Assembly (NCBI RefSeq): GCF_030852425.1
Contig: NZ_NSDM01000003.1
Span: 1-64,000 of the forward strand
Reading direction: 5' to 3'
Length of the DNA: 64,000 nucleotides
Source of the DNA: Saccharothrix longispora
GTDB taxonomy: Bacteria; Actinomycetota; Actinomycetes; Mycobacteriales; Pseudonocardiaceae
Shown: piece after piece, positions 35,395 to 43,860 of the stretch
How the letters are laid out: every line of letters starts with the position of its first letter
Position numbering within the stretch: the first letter of the stretch is position 1
Made by a program: the position numbers and the translations under genes
Notes under the pieces: model-generated
What the model saw: only the letters and a program-made list of their open reading frames with translations
Database searches by the model: none
Told to the model about the DNA's origin: nothing

Positions 35395-36444
35395 GTGCGC
35401 TCACGCCGCCTGCGGGTCGGGGCCGTCGCCGTCGCCTCCGCCGCCGTGATGGTCCTCGGCGCCTGTTCGTCCACGAGCGGGACCGGCGGTGACGAGGCCG
35501 CACCCGGTCCGTCCGCCGCCGCCGGGGACTCGTTCCCGGTCACCGTCGAGCACGCGCTCGGGTCGACCACGATCCCCGGGAAGCCCGAGCGGATCGCCAC
35601 CGTCGCGTGGGCCAACCACGAGGTGCCGCTCGCGCTGGGCATCGTGCCGGTGGGGATGGCCAAGGCCAACTTCGGCGACGACGACACCGACGGCATGCTG
35701 CCCTGGGTGTCCGAGAAGCTCCAGGAGCTGAAGGCCCCGACGCCGGTGCTGTTCGACGAGACCGACGGCATCGACTTCGAGGCGGTGGCCGACACCAAGC
35801 CCGACGTCATCCTGGCCCCGTACTCCGGCCTCACGCAGGAGGACTACACCACGCTGAGCGCGATCGCCCCCGTGGTGGCCTACCCGAAGACGGCGTGGGC
35901 GACGCCGTGGCGCGACAGCATCAGGCTGAGCAGCAAGGCGATCGGCCGGTCCGCCGACGGCGACAAGCTGATCTCCGACATCGAGAAGCGGATCGACGAC
36001 GTCAAGGCGAAGTACCCGCAGCTCCAGGGCAAGTCGACGATGTTCATGACGCACTTCGACACCACGGACCTCAGCCAGGTCGGCTTCTACACCACGCACG
36101 ACACCCGCGCGATGTTCTTCGAGGACCTCGGCCTGACCACGCCGGGCAGCATCGCCCGGGCGTCGGCGGCCACCGACAAGTTCTCGCTGCGGCAGAGCAC
36201 GGAGCAGATCGACGCGTTCGACGACGTGGACATCGTCGTCGGGTACGGCGACGAGGAGGTGGGCCGCGCCCTGGCCGCCAACCCGCTGCTGTCCAAGATG
36301 CGCGCGGTCGCCAACGGCTCGGTCGTGATGCTGTCCGGCTCCGGCCCCGCCGGCACGGCCGCCAACCCGACGCCCATGTCGGTGTCGTGGGTGCTGGACC
36401 AGTACGCCGGCCAGCTCGCGGCCGCCGCAGACAAGGTCAAGTGA
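35395..36444 (+). CDS. Siderophore ABC transporter, substrate-binding lipoprotein
   Basis: A 349-residue lipoprotein from a GTG preceded by AAAGGGG. The signal peptide ends in a lipobox (VMVLGACSS, Cys near residue 24). The FepB/FhuD-type binding fold is readable in TTIPGKPERIATVAWANHEV, the FEAVADTKPDVILAPYSGLT helix hinge, and AAPGS-like loops near the C-terminus (VVMLSGSGPAGTAANPTPMS). The ligand is probably a ferric siderophore. The stop overlaps the first permease start (GTGA). No biosynthesis genes are near, so the siderophore may be made elsewhere or by other organisms. Confidence 0.88.
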   Translation: MRSRRLRVGAVAVASAAVMVLGACSSTSGTGGDEAAPGPSAAAGDSFPVTVEHALGSTTIPGKPERIATVAWANHEVPLALGIVPVGMAKANFGDDDTDGMLPWVSEKLQELKAPTPVLFDETDGIDFEAVADTKPDVILAPYSGLTQEDYTTLSAIAPVVAYPKTAWATPWRDSIRLSSKAIGRSADGDKLISDIEKRIDDVKAKYPQLQGKSTMFMTHFDTTDLSQVGFYTTHDTRAMFFEDLGLTTPGSIARASAATDKFSLRQSTEQIDAFDDVDIVVGYGDEEVGRALAANPLLSKMRAVANGSVVMLSGSGPAGTAANPTPMSVSWVLDQYAGQLAAAADKVK

Positions 36445-37484
36445 CCGCGACGACCGACCGGACGACCCCGGGTGCCGCCACCGCGCGGCACCCGGGGCGT
36501 GTCCGGGCGTCGTGGCTGCTGGTCGTGCTGGCCGCCCTGTTCGCGGCCATGATCGCCTCGGTGGTGCTCGGCGCGCGCGACGTCTCGGCGTCCGACGTCC
36601 TCGCGGGCGTGCGCGGCGCGCAGGACACCCTCGCCCGGGCCGCCGTCGCGCAGCGCGTCCCCCGCACGCTCCTGGCCGCGCTGGTCGGGGCGGCGCTGGG
36701 CCTGGCCGGGGCGGTCATGCAGGGCGTGACCCGCAACCCGCTGGCCGATCCCGGCATCCTCGGCGTGAACATGGGCGCCTCGCTGGCCGTGGTGACCGGC
36801 ATGGTCTCGTTCGGGCTGGCCAACCCCACCTCCCACGTGTGGGTGGCCATCCTCGGCGCGGCGGTGGCCGCGGTGTTCGTCTACGCCGTCGGGTCGCTGG
36901 GCCGCGGCGGCCCCACACCGCTCAAGCTCGCCCTCGCGGGCGCGGTCACCTCGGCCGCGCTGGTGTCGCTGATCAGCGCGGTGGTGCTGGCGCGCGGCGA
37001 CATCGCGTCCACCTTCCGGTCCTGGCAGGTCGGCGGCGTCGGCGGCGGCTCCTTCGACCGGATCACGCAGGTGCTGCCGTTCCTGGTCGTCGGCGCGGTC
37101 GTGTGCGTGGTCACCGCGCGCGGGTTGAACTCCTTGGCGCTGGGCGACGACCTGGCCGCCGGGCTCGGCGAGCGGGTCGCGCTCATCCGCCTCGGCGCCT
37201 CGGCCGGCGCGGTCGTGCTGTGCGGCGCGGCGACCGCGGCGGCGGGCCCCATCGGGTTCGTCGGCCTGGTCGTGCCGCACCTGTGCCGGCTGCTGGTCGG
37301 GGTGGACCACCGCCGACTGCTGCCGTTCTCCGCCCTGGGCGGCGCGGTGCTGCTGACCACCGCCGACGTCGTCGGCCGCCTCGTGGCCCGGCCGGAGGAG
37401 ATCGACGTCGGCATCATCACCGCGCTCGTCGGGGCGCCGTTCTTCATCTGGATCGTCCGCCGGCAGAAGGTCCGCGCGCTGTGA
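36441..37484 (+). CDS. Siderophore ABC transporter permease (FecCD family), first subunit
   Basis: A 347-residue membrane protein with nine or ten hydrophobic segments. FecCD landmarks are QRVPRTLLAALVGAALGLAG, VMQGVTRNPLADPGILGVNM, GDDLAAGLGERVALIRLGA and GPIGFVGLVVPHLCRLLVG (the ATPase-coupling region). The GTG overlaps the binding-protein stop by four bases, and the stop overlaps the next permease. The two permeases differ enough to form a heterodimer like FepD/FepG. Confidence 0.9.
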   Translation: MTATTDRTTPGAATARHPGRVRASWLLVVLAALFAAMIASVVLGARDVSASDVLAGVRGAQDTLARAAVAQRVPRTLLAALVGAALGLAGAVMQGVTRNPLADPGILGVNMGASLAVVTGMVSFGLANPTSHVWVAILGAAVAAVFVYAVGSLGRGGPTPLKLALAGAVTSAALVSLISAVVLARGDIASTFRSWQVGGVGGGSFDRITQVLPFLVVGAVVCVVTARGLNSLALGDDLAAGLGERVALIRLGASAGAVVLCGAATAAAGPIGFVGLVVPHLCRLLVGVDHRRLLPFSALGGAVLLTTADVVGRLVARPEEIDVGIITALVGAPFFIWIVRRQKVRAL

Positions 37485-38530
37485 ACGCCACTCCCCCCGC
37501 CCCCTCGACCGTCGACCTCGTGGTCCGGACGAGGGTCCGCCAGGCCCGGCGCCGCCGCGCCGTGATCGCGGTGCTCGCGACGCTCGTCCTGGTGGCCATG
37601 GCGGTGTCGCTCATGGTCGGCCAGCGGTTCTACCCGCCGGGTGACGTGCTCGCCGTGATCCTCGGGGAGCAGGTGCCCGGCGCGTCGTTCACGGTCGGGC
37701 GCCTGCGGTTGCCGCGCACGGTGCTGGCGGCGCTCGTCGGGCTCGCCTTCGGCCTCGGTGGCGTGACCTTCCAGAGCATGTTGCGCAACCCGCTGGCCAG
37801 CCCGGACGTCATCGGCGTCAGCGCGGGCGCCAGCGCCGCCGCCGCGTTCGCGATCGTCACGCTCTCGCTGTCCGGCGCCGTCGTCGAGGTGGCCGCCATC
37901 GTCGCGGGGCTCGGCGTCGCGCTGCTGATCTACCTGCTCTCCTACCGGGACGGGGTCGCCGGCACCCGGCTGATCCTGATCGGCATCGGCATCGCCGCGG
38001 TGCTGGACAGCGTGATCAACTGGGTGCTCAGCGGTGCCGGCCAGTGGGACCTCCAGCAGGCGTTGCGGTGGCTCACCGGCAGCCTCAACGGCGCCGCCTG
38101 GTCGGACGTCGTGCCGGTCCTGTGCGCCGTGGTCGTCCTCGCCCCGCTGCTGCTGGCCCAGACCCGGCGGCTGGCCGCCATGCAGCTCGGCGACGACGCG
38201 GCCTCGGCGCTCGGCGTGCGCCTCGACGTCACCCGGATCGTCGTGATCGTCTGCGCGGTCGGGCTGATCTCGTTCGCGACGGCGGCCACCGGGCCGATCG
38301 CGTTCGTCGCGTTCCTGTCCGGGCCGATCGCCGCCAGGCTGGTGGGGCCGAGCGGGTCGCTGATGCTCCCGGCGGCGCTGGTCGGCGCGCTGCTGGTGCT
38401 CGTGGGCGATTTCGCCGGCCAGTTCCTGCTGGGCGCGCGGTACCCCGTCGGCGTCGTCACCGGCGTGCTCGGTGCGCCGTACCTGATCTACCTCATCATC
38501 CGCACCAACCGCGCCGGAGGCTCGCTGTGA
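37481..38530 (+). CDS. Siderophore ABC transporter permease (FecCD family), second subunit
   Basis: A 349-residue FecCD permease: LRLPRTVLAALVGLAFGLGG, TFQSMLRNPLASPDVIGVSA, GDDAASALGVRLDVTRIVVI and ATGPIAFVAFLSGPIAARLV. The start is GTG at 37481, in a GTGA overlap with the first permease. The frame is open for about 970 bases further upstream, which is a high-GC artefact. Confidence 0.9.
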   Translation: MNATPPAPSTVDLVVRTRVRQARRRRAVIAVLATLVLVAMAVSLMVGQRFYPPGDVLAVILGEQVPGASFTVGRLRLPRTVLAALVGLAFGLGGVTFQSMLRNPLASPDVIGVSAGASAAAAFAIVTLSLSGAVVEVAAIVAGLGVALLIYLLSYRDGVAGTRLILIGIGIAAVLDSVINWVLSGAGQWDLQQALRWLTGSLNGAAWSDVVPVLCAVVVLAPLLLAQTRRLAAMQLGDDAASALGVRLDVTRIVVIVCAVGLISFATAATGPIAFVAFLSGPIAARLVGPSGSLMLPAALVGALLVLVGDFAGQFLLGARYPVGVVTGVLGAPYLIYLIIRTNRAGGSL

Positions 38531-39357
38531 CCACCACCCACACGCTCGCGGTGGAGGAGTTGACCATCGGCTACGGCGACCGGGCGGTCATCACCTCGCT
38601 GGACCTGGTGGTGCCGCCCGGCGGGATCACGGTGATCGTCGGCGCGAACGCCTGCGGCAAGTCGACGCTGCTGCGCTCGATGTCCCGGCTGCTCGCGCCG
38701 AAGTCCGGCCGCGTGCTGCTCGACGGCAAGCTCGTGCACCGCATGCCCGCCAAGGAACTGGCCCGCACGATGGGCCTGCTGCCCCAGTCCCCGCTGGCCC
38801 CGGAGGGCATCACGGTCACCGAGCTCGTCGGCCGGGGCCGCCACCCGCACCAGGGCGTCCTGTCGCGCTGGAGCAAGGAGGACGACGAGGCCGTGGCGGC
38901 GGCGCTGGAGGCGACCGCGACGGTGGACCTGGCCGACCGGGCCGTCGACGAGCTGTCCGGCGGTCAGCGGCAGCGGGTGTGGATCGCGATGGTGCTGGCG
39001 CAGCGGACCGACCTGCTGCTGCTGGACGAGCCCACGACGTTCCTGGACGTGAGTCACCAGATCGAGGTGCTGGACCTGCTGACCGACCTCAACCGGTCGC
39101 GCGGCACGACCATCGTCATGGTGCTGCACGACCTCAACCTGGCGGCGCGCTACGCGGACCACCTCATCGCGCTGGCCGGCGGTGGTCTGCACGCGGCGGG
39201 GACGGCCGAGGAGGTCCTCACCGCCGAGGGCGTGCGCGCCGCCTTCGGGCTCGACTGCCGGGTCATCGTCGACCCCGTGTCCGGCAAACCGCTCGTGCTC
39301 CCGATGGGCAAGCACCACACCCGTGTCACCGCCGACGGCCCGGAACCGGCGCGGTGA
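38527..39357 (+). CDS. Siderophore ABC transporter ATPase
   Basis: A 276-residue FepC-like ATPase with Walker A GANACGKSTLL, Q-loop LLPQSPLAPEGITV, signature ELSGGQRQRVWIAMVLAQ, Walker B LLLLDEPTTFLD and the H-loop VLHDLNLAARYADHL. The GTG overlaps the permease stop. All motifs are intact, and with the three genes before it this completes an import system. Confidence 0.93.
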   Translation: MTTTHTLAVEELTIGYGDRAVITSLDLVVPPGGITVIVGANACGKSTLLRSMSRLLAPKSGRVLLDGKLVHRMPAKELARTMGLLPQSPLAPEGITVTELVGRGRHPHQGVLSRWSKEDDEAVAAALEATATVDLADRAVDELSGGQRQRVWIAMVLAQRTDLLLLDEPTTFLDVSHQIEVLDLLTDLNRSRGTTIVMVLHDLNLAARYADHLIALAGGGLHAAGTAEEVLTAEGVRAAFGLDCRVIVDPVSGKPLVLPMGKHHTRVTADGPEPAR

Positions 39358-39444
39358 CGCCTGGTCCGGGTAGTGTCGGAGGAGGTGCGACGAGCCGAAC
39401 CGAGGCAGACGGACCGGGCTGAGGCGGACGAACGGAGCTGGGCA

Positions 39445-39723
39445 GTGGACGCGGAGCGGGAACCAGTGGTCGACGCCGAGATCGTCGCGGACGACGCGCC
39501 CCGGCACGCGGTGCCGGCCGGCGACTACGGCGAGGACGGGGTGCCCACCTTCGAGCACGTCCGCGACCGCATCGAGAACCGGGTCGCCACCGGCATCGGG
39601 GCCGAGGAGCTCGCCCGCGCCACCCCGGAGGCCCAGTCGGTCGAGGACCGGTTCGAAGCGCGCCGGCAGGCGGGGCTCGACAAGCTGGAGGAGATCCGCC
39701 GCTCGATGCGCGGCGACGCCTGA
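39445..39723 (+). CDS. Small acidic conserved protein
   Basis: From GTG 39445, which follows GGAGCTGGG, this is 92 residues; a GTG at 39373 would add 24. It begins DAEREPVVDAEIVADDAPRH and ends EDRFEARRQAGLDKLEEIRR. It is hydrophilic, with a predicted helical C-terminus, and has no signal, membrane segment or known motif. It follows the iron-uptake ATPase by about 90 bp but is not obviously part of that operon. Confidence 0.55.
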   Translation: MDAEREPVVDAEIVADDAPRHAVPAGDYGEDGVPTFEHVRDRIENRVATGIGAEELARATPEAQSVEDRFEARRQAGLDKLEEIRRSMRGDA

Positions 39724-39769
39724 GCGTCCTCGCCCCGCCGGATCACGCCTGCGTCGGACCTCCGTCACG

Positions 39770-40567
39770 TCAGACCTCCGTCGTGCCGGACCGCTGTCCG
39801 CCGAGCCGTCGGACGCGCAGCACGCCGGTCAGCATCGGCAGGGTGAAGTCGCCGACGGCGGTTTCCGGCCTGCTCGCGAGGAAAGCGCGGACCCGGCCCA
39901 CCGCGGCCTCCCGTTCCGGTTCCGGGAGGACCAGGACCCCGGCGGGCGTCGCCAGGGTCGCGACCAGGGAGTCGGCGGTCCGGCGCTGCTCGTGCGGGAA
40001 CTCGGCCTGCTCCGGCGAGCCGAACCGGGCCGTCACGGCGACCGGCCCGGCCCTGCCGGTGTCGGGGAGGTGCAGACCGGCCGTCGCGGCACGCCAACGG
40101 CCGAGCGTGTCGCGCGGGCCGACCCGTTCGAGTCCGGCGACCCGGTCGACCCGGTCGTCCAGGACGTTCCACAGGCCGGCGAGGACGCCGCCCGGGGCGA
40201 GGACCCTGGCCATCTCGGGGCCCGCCGCGGCCAGGTCGAACCAGTGCAGGGCGTTCCCGGCCGGCACGGCGTCCACGGACGCGTCCGGCAGCGGGATCGC
40301 CTCGGCGCTGCCCCGCAGGGCGCGGACGGCCGGCAGGGCGCGGCGCAGTTCGGCGAGCATGGCCGGGTCCGGCTCGACCGCGACGACGTCGACGCCCAGT
40401 CCGACCAGCGTGCCGGTTCCCGCACACAGGTCCAGCACCCGCGTGCCGGGCGAGGGTTCCAGCGCCCAGCGCACCGCGGCCCGCGCGTAGTCCGGGCGGT
40501 GCTCGGCGTAGGCGCCCGCCGCCGCGCCGAACGACGAGGCCAGTCGTGACCGCGCGTCCTGTTCCAC
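39770..40567 (-). CDS. Class I SAM-dependent methyltransferase
   Basis: A 265-residue methyltransferase of the UbiE/Methyltransf_11 type. The start is FGAAAGAYAEHRPDYARAAV; motif I is VLDLCAGTGTLVGLG, the acidic loop VVAVEPDPAMLAELRRALP, then GSAEAIPLPDASVDAVPAGN and MARVLAPGGVLAGLWNV. The substrate is unknown. GTG 40567 is taken because the fold starts right after it. Relative to typical members, motif I is a few residues short of the next strand (GTGTLVGLGVDVV), a small deletion that may matter. Confidence 0.82.
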   Translation of the reverse strand: MEQDARSRLASSFGAAAGAYAEHRPDYARAAVRWALEPSPGTRVLDLCAGTGTLVGLGVDVVAVEPDPAMLAELRRALPAVRALRGSAEAIPLPDASVDAVPAGNALHWFDLAAAGPEMARVLAPGGVLAGLWNVLDDRVDRVAGLERVGPRDTLGRWRAATAGLHLPDTGRAGPVAVTARFGSPEQAEFPHEQRRTADSLVATLATPAGVLVLPEPEREAAVGRVRAFLASRPETAVGDFTLPMLTGVLRVRRLGGQRSGTTEV

Positions 40568-41053
40568 GTGGTCACCCTGTGTCCCGGTCGGTCGAGGAGG
40601 CGACAACCCGCGAACGCGGGGTCCCGACACGGCGGTCCCCGACGGGCTGTGGGTCGAGCCCTGCGACGCCGTCCGTGCGCTGGGCCCTGGAGGTCCGACC
40701 GCGCCACCCCGCGGCGTGTCCGTCCGAAGAGGACACCGGCTCGGCTCGGCGAGTCGGTGGGGACGCGATGGGGACACCACCGCCCGCCACGGCCACCGCG
40801 TGAACGGGAAAGCACGCTGTCGCGATACCGCGGAACGGGCGATCACGGCTCGACGGCGACCACCTCACGGGCCGTTGTCGACGGGTCCACCCGGCCTCCG
40901 AAATGAGACGGCCGACGTTGCCGGGACTTCGTGCGCGGTGTTGACCGGCGCTCACGCGCGTCGGCAGACTTGCGCGGTGATCGCCCGGAATCGCCCCGAG
41001 AGCGGATCTCCCTCGTCGCCTCGGCCGGCCGGCACCTCCGAAGGAGAGCTTTC
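40568..41053. other. Gene-free stretch before the glycosyltransferase operon
   Basis: No frame here is convincing. I looked for a small precursor-peptide gene because the following operon has exporters, and found none with a ribosome-binding site and Cys/Ser/Thr-rich core. A promoter for the glycosyltransferase must lie here, but no consensus is obvious. Confidence 0.4.
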
Positions 41054-41974
41054 GTGGGTAGCTCGTTGCGCTGCACCGTGATCATCCCGACCTACAACAG
41101 GAGGCGATTACTGGAACTCACGCTCGGCGCGCTCGCCAGGCAGGACCTGCCGCGTGACCGGTTCGAGGTGCTGGTCGTCGACGACGGCTCCGACGACGGC
41201 ACGGAAGCGGCGGTGCGGGGCTTCGAGGACCGCCTCGACCTCCGGTACTTCCACCAGCCCGACGAGGGCTACCGGGTCGCGCGGGCGCGCAACGTCGGCA
41301 TCCGGCACGCCCGCGGTGAGGTCTGCGTCTTCGTCGACTCCGGCGTGCTGCTGCACTCGGCGAGCCTGAGCGCGCACGTGGCCGCCCACGAGGCCGCCGC
41401 GGAACCGTTGGCGTTGAACGGGTACGTGTACTGCTTCAACCTCGACAACGAGGACGCCCGGCTCATCCGCGAGGTCGTGGACGTCGACGACGTCGACTCG
41501 ACCACCGCGCACCTGGCCCGGACGGGGTCGTGGCCGGACGTGCGCGAACCGTTCTACGCCCGGCACTCCGACGACTTCGGCCACCTCCCGGCCCCCTGGT
41601 TGATGTACTGGACCTGCCACGCGTCCGCGCGCACGGAGCAGGTGCGCTCGGTCGGCATGTACGACGAGGCGTTCCGGCAGTGGGGCGGGGAGGACCTCGA
41701 CCTCGCCTACCGGCTGCACCGCGACGGCGCCCGGTTCGGCGTGCTCCGGGAAGCCGCCTCCATCCACTACCCGCACGAGAAGGACCACGGCGAGAACAGC
41801 AGGTCCGCCCTGGAGAACTACCGCTACATCGTGGACAAGTACCGGACCCCGATCATCCGGCTGCTGGTCGAGGAACCCCCGATCCGCTTCTCCGCGTTCA
41901 ACGACGTCGTCGCGGAACGCGGTCTGCCCCGGTGCGGCGAGCACCTGGCACGGGCGGGGTCGTCGGGGGGATGA
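41054..41974 (+). CDS. GT2-family glycosyltransferase
   Basis: A 306-residue cytosolic glycosyltransferase. The GT-A fold opens CTVIIPTYNRRRLLELTLGA, with FEVLVVDDGSDDGTEAAVRG, the donor region ARNVGIRHARGEVCVFVDSG and the C-terminal acceptor motif WGGEDLDLAYRLHRDGARFG typical of the galactosyltransferase C-terminal domain. GTG 41054 is chosen because AAGGAGA lies seven bases before it. The stop overlaps the ATG of the exporter gene (ATGA), tying it to export. Donor and acceptor are unknown. Confidence 0.85.
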   Translation: MGSSLRCTVIIPTYNRRRLLELTLGALARQDLPRDRFEVLVVDDGSDDGTEAAVRGFEDRLDLRYFHQPDEGYRVARARNVGIRHARGEVCVFVDSGVLLHSASLSAHVAAHEAAAEPLALNGYVYCFNLDNEDARLIREVVDVDDVDSTTAHLARTGSWPDVREPFYARHSDDFGHLPAPWLMYWTCHASARTEQVRSVGMYDEAFRQWGGEDLDLAYRLHRDGARFGVLREAASIHYPHEKDHGENSRSALENYRYIVDKYRTPIIRLLVEEPPIRFSAFNDVVAERGLPRCGEHLARAGSSGG

Positions 41975-43860
41975 CCGGCATCGGGAACCGCTCCTGGGTG
42001 CGCGCCGCGCGCGAGCAGTGGGCCGCACGACGGGACATCGCCCGGCTGCTCCCCCGCGCCGGAGGTCCGCTGGTCGCCGCCTCGGTGGGGGTGAACCTGC
42101 TGCTGGGCTGCCTGCCGGTGGTGTTCACCGTGGCGACGGCGATGGTGCTCGGGCGGGTCCCGGCGGCCGTGGACGCCGGGGTGGACTCCGGCGCCTGGGA
42201 CTCGCTGGTGGCGGTGTTCGGCGTCGCGGCCGGCGCGTTCGTCGCCAGGCAGCTGCTCTCCCCGGTCGAGCGGGCCCTGGGCGAGTTGACGACGCGCCGC
42301 GTCGACGGCCTGGTGTTCGACGAGCTGATGGCCGCGTCGCTGCGCGGCCCCGGCCTCGGCCCGCTGGAGGACCAGCGGGCCCTCGACGCGCTCCGGACCG
42401 CCGCGCGGGAGGTGGAGTTCGGGGTCCAGAGCCCCGGCCGGGCGGCCACCGGCCTGCTCGCGCTGATCGCGCGGTACACCGAGCTGACCGGTCAGGCGGT
42501 GGCGGTGGGGGTGGTGTTCTCGTGGCCCGCGGCGGCGGCGCTGGTCGTCACCGTGCTGCTGTTCCGCCACGGCCAGCGCGGCGGGCTGCGCCGGTACGCG
42601 AGGAGCCGGTCCCTGCTCGCCGCCGAGCAGCGCGAGATCGACTACCTGCGCGAGCTGACCGGCGGAGCCGCCGCCGGCAAGGAGATCCGGGTCTTCGGCC
42701 TCGCCGGCTGGCTGCGGGGGCGCCTGCGGGACGCCCACCTCCGCTTCCTCGCGCCCCTCTGGGCCGAGCGCCGCGCCATCTACCTGTGGCCGTTCGTCCG
42801 GCTCGCGGTCGTGGGCCTCGCGGTCACCGGCGCGGTGTTCGCGGCGCTCGGCGCGACGGCGCACGGGATGACGCTCACCGGGTTCGTCCTCGTCGCGACG
42901 GCGACGCTGAGCCTGCTGCGGCTGGCCGAGCACTACCCGGAGGCGGACCTGCCGACCGCGATCGGCATGCGGGCGCACGACGCGGTGCGACGGTTCGCAG
43001 AGCACGTCGACGCGCACGACGAGGCCCCCGACCCCGCGCCGCGGCGGGCCGTGCCCGAGCCGGTGGGCGCCATCCGGTTCGAGCGGGTGGGCTTCCGCTA
43101 CCCCGGTCGGCGACGGGCGGTCTTCGACGGCCTGGACCTGACGATCCCGATCGGCCGCCGCACGGCGGTCGTCGGCGTGAACGGCGCGGGCAAGACCACC
43201 CTGGTCAAGCTGCTCGCCAGGCTCTACGAGCCGACCTCCGGCCGGATCACGCTGGACGGCGTCGACATCCGCGCGTTCCCGGTCGACGAGTGGCGGGCCA
43301 GGATCGGCGTGATCTTCCAGGACTTCGTGCGGTACGAGTCGTCGGTCGCGGACAACGTCGGGCTCGGCGCCGTCGACGCGCTGGACGACCGGGCGACGAT
43401 CCGCGAGGTCGTCGACTCGGTCGGCCTGACGGAGGCCGTGGCCCGCCTCCCGAAGGGGCTGGACACGCCGCTGGCGCGGCACCTCACCGGCGGCGCGGAG
43501 CTGTCCGGCGGCCAGTGGCAGCGCGTCGCGCTCGCGCGGGCGCTGTTCGCGCTGCGCCACGGCGCGCGGGTCGTGGTGCTGGACGAACCGACGGCGAGCC
43601 TGGACGTGCGCGCGGAGGCCGGTTTCTTCGAGGAGTTCGCCGACCTCGCCGAGGGCGCCACCACCCTGCTGATCTCCCACCGGTTCTCGACCGTGCGGCA
43701 CGCCGACGTGATCGTCGTCCTGGAGCACGGCCGGGTCACCGAGCAGGGCGGCCACGCGGAGCTGCTGGCCCGCGGCGGGCGCTACGCGGAGCTGTTCCGG
43801 CTCCAGGCGGACCGGTTCGTCGACGCGGTGGAGGGGTCGGTCCGGTGGGGGTCCTGCTGA
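41971..43860 (+). CDS. ABC transporter, fused membrane and ATPase domains (first half)
   Basis: A 629-residue half-transporter. Residues up to about 330 form a six-helix membrane domain (GPLVAASVGVNLLLGCLPVV, FVRLAVVGLAVTGAVFAAL). The ATPase domain has Walker A VGVNGAGKTTLVKLLA, signature ELSGGQWQRVALARALFA, Walker B RVVVLDEPTASLD and the H-loop LLISHRFSTVRHADV. It pairs with the next gene as a probable heterodimeric exporter. ATG 41971 overlaps the glycosyltransferase stop. Confidence 0.9.
   Translation: MTGIGNRSWVRAAREQWAARRDIARLLPRAGGPLVAASVGVNLLLGCLPVVFTVATAMVLGRVPAAVDAGVDSGAWDSLVAVFGVAAGAFVARQLLSPVERALGELTTRRVDGLVFDELMAASLRGPGLGPLEDQRALDALRTAAREVEFGVQSPGRAATGLLALIARYTELTGQAVAVGVVFSWPAAAALVVTVLLFRHGQRGGLRRYARSRSLLAAEQREIDYLRELTGGAAAGKEIRVFGLAGWLRGRLRDAHLRFLAPLWAERRAIYLWPFVRLAVVGLAVTGAVFAALGATAHGMTLTGFVLVATATLSLLRLAEHYPEADLPTAIGMRAHDAVRRFAEHVDAHDEAPDPAPRRAVPEPVGAIRFERVGFRYPGRRRAVFDGLDLTIPIGRRTAVVGVNGAGKTTLVKLLARLYEPTSGRITLDGVDIRAFPVDEWRARIGVIFQDFVRYESSVADNVGLGAVDALDDRATIREVVDSVGLTEAVARLPKGLDTPLARHLTGGAELSGGQWQRVALARALFALRHGARVVVLDEPTASLDVRAEAGFFEEFADLAEGATTLLISHRFSTVRHADVIVVLEHGRVTEQGGHAELLARGGRYAELFRLQADRFVDAVEGSVRWGSC

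Noticed and set aside
40902-40943. A 13-codon ORF (MRRPTLPGLRARC) as a possible leader peptide
   Set aside because: It has no ribosome-binding site and lies too far from the glycosyltransferase start to support attenuation.
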